In this document: piece by piece, positions 58,780 to 64,000 of the stretch
Layout of the letters: each line of letters opens with the position of its first letter
Numbering within the stretch: the stretch's first letter is position 1
From: an uncultured Aliivibrio sp.
Lineage (GTDB): Bacteria > Pseudomonadota > Gammaproteobacteria > Enterobacterales > Vibrionaceae
Reading direction: 5' to 3'
Assembly (NCBI RefSeq): GCF_946479765.1
Contig: NZ_CAMLHO010000003.1
Coordinates: 119,937-183,936 of the forward strand
DNA length: 64,000 bases
The notes under the pieces: model-generated
What the model saw: the letters and a program-made list of their open reading frames with translations, nothing else
The model's database searches: none
Told to the model about the DNA's origin: nothing
Program-made: the position numbers and the translations under genes

Positions 58780-59658
58780 TTATTCTTCTTCAGATTCTGT
58801 TTTTATCGATTCTTTATCAGGAATCGTAACTTGAAGTTGAATAATACGACGATTGTCTGCTGCGGTAACCTTAAAGGTAAAACCAGAGATCTCGATAGTT
58901 TCCCCACTTTCAGGTAAATGCCCGAAACTGGTTAACACTAATCCACCAACCGTATCGATTTCGTCGTCACTGAAGTGTGATGCAAAAGCGTCATTAAAGT
59001 CATCGATTTCAGTTAGGGCTTTCACAGCAAATGTGTGCTTGCTCAACTGACGGATGTCTTTTTCTTCTTCGTCATCAAACTCATCTTCAATATCCCCAAC
59101 AATTTCTTCTAGGATATCTTCAATGGTAACTAGACCCGAAACCCCACCAAACTCATCAACTACGATGGCCATGTGGTAACGCTCTTCTCTAAACTCTTTT
59201 AAAAGTTTATCAACACGTTTGCTTTCTGGTACTACAACAGCAGGTCGAATAACTTGTTCGATCTCAAAGGCTTCACAATCTGAGCCTAAGTATCTTAATA
59301 AGTCCTTCGCAAGGAGTATTCCTTCAACATGGTCTTTATCCTCACTGATCACAGGGTAGCGTGAGTGTGACGCTTCTATGATAGTTGCTATCAGTGATTC
59401 TAGATCTTGTGTTTTCTCTACAGTGACCATCTGAGAACGCGGTAACATAATATCGCGGACTCTCATTTCAGATATTTCCATTACACCTTCGAGCATGTCT
59501 CGGGTGTCGTGGTCAATAACTGAATTCTCTTCAGAGTCTCTAAATACATCTACCAACTCTTGGCGATCTTTAGGTTCCCCTTGAAACAGTTGGGAAAGGC
59601 GTCCTAAGAAGGACTTTCTACTCGGACCTTCTGTATTCTGTGTATTTTCGTCGTTCAT
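58780..59658 (-). CDS. corC: CorC/YbeX family CBS-domain protein
   Basis: Cytoplasmic protein long linked to Mg2+/Co2+ efflux with CorA and more recently to ribosome maturation; the exact role is unsettled. The ATG at 59658 gives 292 residues, the same as E. coli. Two CBS domains (about 70-130 and 135-190) include [14 protein letters not shown] and [19 protein letters not shown], then a C-terminal CorC_HlyC domain with [19 protein letters not shown]. It sits between ybeY and lnt in conserved order. Confidence 0.94.
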   Translation of the reverse strand: MNDENTQNTEGPSRKSFLGRLSQLFQGEPKDRQELVDVFRDSEENSVIDHDTRDMLEGVMEISEMRVRDIMLPRSQMVTVEKTQDLESLIATIIEASHSRYPVISEDKDHVEGILLAKDLLRYLGSDCEAFEIEQVIRPAVVVPESKRVDKLLKEFREERYHMAIVVDEFGGVSGLVTIEDILEEIVGDIEDEFDDEEEKDIRQLSKHTFAVKALTEIDDFNDAFASHFSDDEIDTVGGLVLTSFGHLPESGETIEISGFTFKVTAADNRRIIQLQVTIPDKESIKTESEEE

Positions 59659-59727
59659 GGCTTCTTTAAAAGTAGTTGCTATCAATGTGGATAGCTCACA
59701 TAGGTAACTATTGGATTATTCCAACAA

Positions 59728-60189
59728 TTATTTCTCAGCGAGATATGGATCTTCGAATCCCATTTCTTGCATTAATTCTGTTTCGAGAGATTCCATCTCT
59801 TCAGCTTCTTCATCCTTGATATGATCATAACCTAGCAGATGAAGACTGCCATGTACAACCATATGCGCCCAATGTGCTAATAAAGGCTTGTTTTGTTCAA
59901 CAGCTTCTTTTTCAACAACTTGACGGCAGATGATTAAATCACCTAATAAATCGATTTCAATTTCTGGTGGTGCTTCAAATGGGAAGGACAATACATTAGT
60001 TGGCTTGTCCATACCACGATACTGATGGTTTAACTCGTGACTTTCTTTTTCATCTACAATTCGAATGGTTAACTCAGCTTGTGGTTGAAATTGTGGGATC
60101 ACTGCATTCAGCCAAGACATTAAGTCTTTTTCTGAAGGCAGGTATTTGTCACTTTCACAGGCAATTTGTAGATCGAGTTCAATGCTCAT
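59728..60189 (-). CDS. ybeY: Endoribonuclease/rRNA maturation factor YbeY
   Basis: Zinc metalloprotein needed for 16S rRNA 3'-end maturation and ribosome quality control. It has 153 residues with the zinc motif [11 protein letters not shown] (H-x3-H-x5-H) near 115. GAACC-type leader with AGGTGAACC provides the ribosome site. Immediately upstream, where ybeZ normally lies, only a broken ybeZ remnant is found, so YbeY lacks its usual operon partner here. Confidence 0.95.
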   Translation of the reverse strand: MSIELDLQIACESDKYLPSEKDLMSWLNAVIPQFQPQAELTIRIVDEKESHELNHQYRGMDKPTNVLSFPFEAPPEIEIDLLGDLIICRQVVEKEAVEQNKPLLAHWAHMVVHGSLHLLGYDHIKDEEAEEMESLETELMQEMGFEDPYLAEK

Positions 60190-60210
60190 GGTTCACCTAA
60201 ATTTATTGTA

Positions 60211-60440
60211 CTAGTTATTTTCAGAGTCAATTAAACGCGCTTCACGTTCTTCCTTCGACGCTGCCCTTCTAGTTTACGCTCTTTTTGATCATTTGTTTCC
60301 CATTTTTCATCGGCGATAAAGAAATTAAAGCTAATTTCATCAACGTCAGATAATACTTCACAGGCTTTTACTGCTAGGTGAGTTAGAAGGATTCGACGAA
60401 CCTCTTGACGCTCAAGCACATCGACAGCAACCGCTAAATA
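60211..60440 (-). pseudogene. ybeZ: ybeZ (PhoH-like ATPase) remnant
   Basis: Pieces of YbeZ survive in order. YLAVAVDVLERQEVRRILLT corresponds to the segment just after the Walker A motif; it continues a few residues to AVKACE and then jumps directly to LSDVDEISFNFF, which in intact YbeZ lies about 120 residues later. After FF a further stretch is missing (resuming at ..EKWETNDQKERKL), and a frameshift near 60250 separates this from the original tail EEREARLIDSENN ending in TAG at 60211. The N-terminal third and Walker A are gone, replaced by the miaB terminator. A 62-codon ORF remains but cannot form an ATPase. Comparison is with E. coli YbeZ from memory. Confidence 0.88.
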
Positions 60441-60441
60441 G

Positions 60442-60476
60442 AAAAAAGATGATCAAGTTACCTTAATCATCTTTTT
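60442..60476. terminator. Terminator after miaB
   Basis: Stem AAAAAGATGAT/ATCATCTTTTT extended inward by AAG/CTT across one mismatch, with T-runs on both sides. In related genomes miaB is followed by ybeZ; here the hairpin directly joins the ybeZ remnant. Confidence 0.85.
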
Positions 60477-60504
60477 AGTGTTTGATTTTATTGAGGGGAT
60501 CACT

Positions 60505-61929
60505 CTATGGCGTAAAAGTGCCTACACCAAGATCATCTTCACGACGTGTCTTCTCTATCATTTCAGAAGGAGAAACGGCAACACGTAATCCCATGTCTTT
60601 TTCGGTACGAACTAAAGTACCGCGTAAAGAGTTCGTAAATGATTCGGTAATATGAAGATCAACAAATTGTCCAATCAGTTCTGGGTTACCAGTAAAGTTA
60701 ACAACACGATTATTTTCTGTACGGGCACGCAGTTCCATTGGGTTACGTTTTGATGGACCTTCAACCAATGCGCGAAGCTCTGTACCTAGCATTTGACGAG
60801 AGAAACGTGCTGATTGGAAGCTAATTTGTTGTTGAAGTTCAGCCAAACGGTCTTTCTTCGTTTGCTCAGGAATATCGCATGGATAATCAGCAGCAGGTGT
60901 TCCTGGGCGTGGAGAGAAGACAAAGCTGTAGCTCATATCAAAGTCTACGTCTTTAATTAGCTTCATTGTGTCTTGGAAGTCTTTTTCTGACTCACCAGGG
61001 AAAGCAACGATGAAATCCGAGCTGATTAAAATATCAGGACGAGCTTTACGTAGCTTACGGATGATTGATTTGTACTCAATCGCAGTATGAGGACGTTTCA
61101 TCATCGTTAGGATACGATCTGAACCACTTTGTACTGGTAGGTGTAAGAAGCTTACTAATTCAGGAGTATCTTCATAAACAGCAACAATATCATCACCAAA
61201 CTCTAGTGGGTGACTGGTTGTAAAGCGTAAACGGTCGATACCATCAATAGAGGCAACCATACGAAGTAAGTCAGCAAATGAGCAAAGTTCACCATCGTAC
61301 ATTGGGCCACGGTATGCATTTACGTTTTGACCTAATAGGTTTACTTCACGTACGCCTTGCTCTGCAAGTTGAGCAATTTCAAATAATACGTCATCTAATG
61401 GACGGCTAACTTCTTCACCACGAGTGTAAGGAACTACACAGTACGTACAGTATTTTGAGCAGCCTTCCATGATGGAAACGAAAGCAGATACGCCATCCGC
61501 TTTTGGTTCTGGAAGATTATCGAATTTTTCGATCTCAGGGAATGAAATATCCATAACGGTTTTTTCATTAGAAAGCGATTGTTTGATCATTTGTGGCAAA
61601 CGATGAAGTGTTTGAGGACCAAAAATCACATCAACATAAGGAGCACGTTGACGAATATGATCGCCTTCTTGAGTGGCAACACAGCCACCAACGCCAATCA
61701 CTAAGTCTGGTTTTTTGTCTTTTAAATGTTTCCAGCGGCCTAATTGATGAAAAACCTTTTCTTGGGCTTTTTCACGAATAGAACAGGTATTTAATAATAG
61801 AACATCCGCTTCTTTCGGATCTTCTGTTAATTCATAACCATTTGCGGCACCTAAAAGATCGGCCATTTTAGATGAATCGTATTCGTTCATCTGGCAGCCC
61901 CAGGTTTTGATCAGCAGTTTCTTAGTCAT
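60505..61929 (-). CDS. miaB: tRNA-2-methylthio-N6-dimethylallyladenosine synthase MiaB
   Basis: Radical-SAM methylthiotransferase that makes ms2i6A at tRNA position 37. The ATG at 61929 ([18 protein letters not shown]) gives 474 residues, the E. coli length. N-terminal auxiliary cluster cysteines lie in WGCQMN, NTCSIRE and GGCVA; the radical-SAM triad is CSKYCTYC; a TRAM domain ends the protein. It is divergent from ubiF, as in E. coli, and terminates before the ybeZ remnant. Confidence 0.96.
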   Translation of the reverse strand: MTKKLLIKTWGCQMNEYDSSKMADLLGAANGYELTEDPKEADVLLLNTCSIREKAQEKVFHQLGRWKHLKDKKPDLVIGVGGCVATQEGDHIRQRAPYVDVIFGPQTLHRLPQMIKQSLSNEKTVMDISFPEIEKFDNLPEPKADGVSAFVSIMEGCSKYCTYCVVPYTRGEEVSRPLDDVLFEIAQLAEQGVREVNLLGQNVNAYRGPMYDGELCSFADLLRMVASIDGIDRLRFTTSHPLEFGDDIVAVYEDTPELVSFLHLPVQSGSDRILTMMKRPHTAIEYKSIIRKLRKARPDILISSDFIVAFPGESEKDFQDTMKLIKDVDFDMSYSFVFSPRPGTPAADYPCDIPEQTKKDRLAELQQQISFQSARFSRQMLGTELRALVEGPSKRNPMELRARTENNRVVNFTGNPELIGQFVDLHITESFTNSLRGTLVRTEKDMGLRVAVSPSEMIEKTRREDDLGVGTFTP

Positions 61930-62143
61930 GTAACTTTTCACTCGTTTTTTATTACTAGAATTCGGTACAGTTTTGAGAGGCAAGCTCGATCAAAACAGAT
62001 AGGGCGCGTATTGTACTGCTTTCCAAGCCTTATGACTAGGTATAGACAACCACGAATCTATTATGGGTATTATTTGAGTGATTTAGATTAAGAGTAAATC
62101 ACGGTAAAATGAAGAAAATTATTGACTCATATAAGGTCTATGG

Positions 62144-63301
62144 ATGATGAAAGAATATGATTACGCCATCGTTGGTGGTGGAATGGTTGGTGCGGCTACT
62201 GCCATCGGTTTATCTAAATTAGGCTATCAAGTTGCTGTAATTGAATATAAAGCACCAGATTCTTTTGATGATAGCCAACCAATGGATATTCGTGTTTCTG
62301 CTATCTCTCAATCGTCTGTTGACCTACTTGAAAAATTAGGTGCATGGGAAGGCATCAAAGAGATGAGAGTTTGCCCTTATAAGCGTTTAGAAACCTGGGA
62401 ACATCCAGAATGTCGCACACGCTTTCATTCTGATGCTCTTAATATGGAGCAACTTGGTTTTATTGTTGAAAACCGCCTTATTCAATTAGGGTTATGGCAG
62501 ACTTTTTCTTCTTACGGCAATCTTACGGTTATAACGCCTGCAAAAATTGCTGATCTTGAGTTTTTTAGTGAGCACAATGAACTGACATTAGAAAATGGCG
62601 ACAAAATTAAAGCAAAGTGGATTATCGGTGCTGATGGCGCTAATTCTTATGTTCGCCAAAAAGTAAAGATAGGGATTACCGCGTGGGATTATCGCCAACA
62701 CTGTATGTTGATTAATATCGAAACAGAAAAAAACCAACAAGACATCACTTGGCAGTGGTTTACTCCTTCTGGCCCCCGATCATTTCTGCCTTTACATGGA
62801 AATAAAGGTTCATTAGTGTGGTATGACTCGCCTCATCGTATTAAACAACTCTCTTCTATGACTTCTATTCAGTTAGAAAAGGAAATTAAAGTCCATTTTC
62901 CGCAAGATCTGGGTGAGTTTACGGTAGAGCAATCTGGTTCATTCCCTTTAACTCGTAGACACGCTCATAAATACGTCCATCATCGTTGTGTTTTATTAGG
63001 AGACGCAGCTCATACGATTAATCCTTTAGCAGGACAGGGCGTTAATTTGGGTTTTAAAGACGTAAAAGTATTGTTGGAAGAAATTGAAACCAAAGGATCT
63101 GAGACGGATAAAGCGTTACGTCTTTATGAATTAAGACGAAAAGGTGACAACTTAGCGATGCAATCAAGTATGGATTTGTTTTATACCTTATTTAGTAACT
63201 CACTGCCTCCGGTTAAATTTTTACGAAATGTAGGTTTGAAATTAGCTGATTCATCTGGTGCATTGAAAACACAAGCATTGAAATACGCGCTGGGCTTATA
63301 G
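62144..63301 (+). CDS. ubiF: 2-octaprenyl-3-methyl-6-methoxy-1,4-benzoquinol hydroxylase (UbiF)
   Basis: FAD monooxygenase for the C6 hydroxylation of ubiquinone synthesis. It has 385 residues with YAIVGGGMVGAATAIGLSK (FAD Rossmann), IGADGANSYVR (DG motif) and LLGDAAHTINPLAGQGVNLG (second FAD motif). Assignment as UbiF rather than UbiH/UbiI rests on the divergent miaB neighbour and following tRNA cluster, both as in E. coli. ATGATG offers two starts. A terminator follows. Confidence 0.9.
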   Translation: MMKEYDYAIVGGGMVGAATAIGLSKLGYQVAVIEYKAPDSFDDSQPMDIRVSAISQSSVDLLEKLGAWEGIKEMRVCPYKRLETWEHPECRTRFHSDALNMEQLGFIVENRLIQLGLWQTFSSYGNLTVITPAKIADLEFFSEHNELTLENGDKIKAKWIIGADGANSYVRQKVKIGITAWDYRQHCMLINIETEKNQQDITWQWFTPSGPRSFLPLHGNKGSLVWYDSPHRIKQLSSMTSIQLEKEIKVHFPQDLGEFTVEQSGSFPLTRRHAHKYVHHRCVLLGDAAHTINPLAGQGVNLGFKDVKVLLEEIETKGSETDKALRLYELRRKGDNLAMQSSMDLFYTLFSNSLPPVKFLRNVGLKLADSSGALKTQALKYALGL

Positions 63302-63339
63302 AAAGATTGAAGAAGAATATCAGGAAATAATATAAATAG

Positions 63340-63365
63340 AGGTGATCATTTGATCGCCTTTTTTA
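63340..63365 (+). terminator. Rho-independent terminator after ubiF
   Basis: Nine-bp stem AGGTGATCA/TGATCGCCT (one wobble, 2-base loop) followed by a T-run. Confidence 0.88.
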
Positions 63366-63460
63366 TTGCGTTAAAAACCATTAAATTGGTTCATTAATGC
63401 TATTTAGATTTGCTTTAGAGAGTAAGGAAAAGAGCGATCTTTAAGAAGAATGTACAGACG

Positions 63461-63493
63461 AAAAAAAAGCCCATCAAATTAATGATGAGCTTT
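63461..63493 (-). terminator. Terminator of the tRNA operon
   Basis: On the minus strand an 11-bp stem AAAGCTCATCA/TGATGGGCTTT (one wobble) is followed by eight T, eight bases beyond the first tRNA-Gln. Confidence 0.92.
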
Positions 63494-63500
63494 CTTAAAG

Positions 63501-63575
63501 TGGTTGGGATACCTGGATTTGAACCAGGGAATGCCGGCATCAAAAGCCGGTGCCTTACCGCTTGGCGATATCCCA
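63501..63575 (-). tRNA. tRNA-Gln (anticodon UUG)
   Basis: 75 bases including encoded CCA. Acceptor TGGGATA/TATCCCA, D-arm with AAGCGGTAA, anticodon stem CCGGC/GCCGG with loop TTTTGAT (TTG), and T-arm CCTGGTTCAAATCCAGG. Last gene of a minus-strand tRNA operon. Confidence 0.97.
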
Positions 63576-63625
63576 ACAGAGAAGATTATGTTAGTGATTA
63601 AACTAAGATAATACATCTTTAAATA

Positions 63626-63710
63626 TGGTGCGGACGGAGAGACTTGAACTCTCACACCTTACGGCGCCAGAACCTAAATCTGGTGCGTCTACCAATTCCG
63701 CCACGTCCGC
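63626..63710 (-). tRNA. tRNA-Leu (anticodon UAG)
   Basis: 85 bases with encoded CCA and a long variable arm. Acceptor GCGGACG/CGTCCGC, anticodon stem CCAGA/TCTGG with loop TTTAGGT (TAG), T-arm with GTTCAAGTC. It precedes tRNA-Gln by 50 bases in the operon. Confidence 0.97.
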
Positions 63711-63825
63711 GTTCTTCTAGTTGTTAATTAAAACAAAGAGTAGAAATTTTTGTAGTTAGAAGACGAATTGGAGAGTCTTTCTAACGTTGTCATAATTAAT
63801 CAGGTTGCATCAATTATGTAAATAG

Positions 63826-63900
63826 TGGTTGGGATACCTGGATTTGAACCAGGGAATGCCGGCATCAAAAGCCGGTGCCTTACCGCTTGGCGATATCCCA
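63826..63900 (-). tRNA. tRNA-Gln (anticodon UUG), second copy
   Basis: Identical over all 75 bases to the copy at 63501-63575. Part of a 325-base tandem Gln-Leu repeat. Confidence 0.97.
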
Positions 63901-63950
63901 ACAGAGAAGATTATGTTAGTGATTAAACTAAGATAATACATCTTTAAATA

Positions 63951-64000
63951 TGGTGCGGACGGAGAGACTTGAACTCTCACACCTTACGGCGCCAGAACCT
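63951..64000 (-). tRNA. tRNA-Leu (UAG), second copy, partial at window end
   Basis: The 3' 50 bases, from CCA through the T-arm, variable arm and part of the anticodon stem, are identical to the first tRNA-Leu. The 5' part lies beyond the window. Confidence 0.93.

Larger units (their letters stand above)
63501..64000 (-). repeat. Tandem 325-bp tRNA-Gln/tRNA-Leu repeat
   Basis: Bases 63826-64000 equal 63501-63675 over all 175 positions, including the 50-base spacer between the two tRNAs. The period is 325 bases. A recent duplication or ongoing gene conversion in the tRNA operon is the simplest reading. Confidence 0.9.

Noticed and set aside
58780..59658. HlyC/hemolysin annotation for the CBS-domain gene
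   Set aside because: The CorC_HlyC domain name is historical; length, CBS pair and position next to ybeY and lnt identify CorC/YbeX.
1..64000. CRISPR arrays, insertion sequences, prophage or integron elements
   Set aside because: No spaced direct repeats, transposase or integrase genes, or attC-like sites were seen; the only direct repeats are the heptamers and the tRNA array.

Overview
The window is chromosomal DNA from a low-GC member of the Vibrionaceae, most like the Aliivibrio (Vibrio) fischeri group. The evidence is a LuxP/LuxQ autoinducer-2 receptor pair, the six-gene Na+-translocating NADH:quinone reductase with its ApbE and NqrM helpers, a sodium-driven flagellar stator (PomA/PomB), an OmpK-type porin, a periplasmic broad-spectrum racemase, and Vibrio-type gene order throughout. 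Species assignment is inference. Nearly all of the window is core genome. I see no insertion sequence, prophage or CRISPR array.

Layout. 1-1937: 3' truncated gene for a NIT-domain chemoreceptor with its own flagellar sigma-28 promoter. 2107-8152: nrdR-ribD-ribE-ribBA-ribH-nusB, then thiL-pgpA (riboflavin, transcription antitermination, thiamine, phospholipid). 8157-11505: luxP-luxQ directly behind pgpA. 11502-14909 (minus): an unassigned small gene, then xseB-ispA-dxs (isoprenoid precursors). 15187-18482: pomA-pomB behind a second sigma-28 promoter, then thiI. 18544-24897 (minus): yajL-panE, ompK with a CRP-like site, and rlmG-yajG-cyclophilin-ampG. 24990-32981: bolA, nqrABCDEF, apbE, nqrM. 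33118-37171: dinB with a LexA box, a Bsr racemase, and pepD on the other strand. 37172-37992 is the largest gap; it holds a self-contained small transcription unit with a 28-codon ORF, then a PurR-type operator in front of a purine permease. 37993-43718: purine permease, gpt, frsA, proB, proA. 43821-56449 (minus): lipA-lipB-ybeD, dacA, rlpA-rodA-mrdA-rlmH-rsfS, holA-lptE, leuS. 56616-61929: ybeL (plus), then lnt, corC, ybeY, a wrecked ybeZ and miaB (minus). 62144-63301: ubiF. 63501-64000 (minus): tandem tRNA-Gln/tRNA-Leu repeats.

How the genes fit together. Sodium energetics recur: Na+-NQR pumps Na+, ApbE and NqrM mature it, and PomAB spends the gradient on flagellar rotation. The rib genes supply the flavins that NQR needs. 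A long block serves cell wall and envelope (mrdA-rodA-rlpA-dacA, lptE, lnt, ampG, bsr). Signalling is represented by LuxPQ and the chemoreceptor.

Main unusual points are the decayed ybeZ remnant between miaB and ybeY, the undescribed sORF transcript at about 37450-37775, a LuxQ that seems to lack the cytoplasmic PAS segment, a RibBA whose cyclohydrolase half has lost its zinc cysteines, and 7-bp tandem repeats at gene ends.
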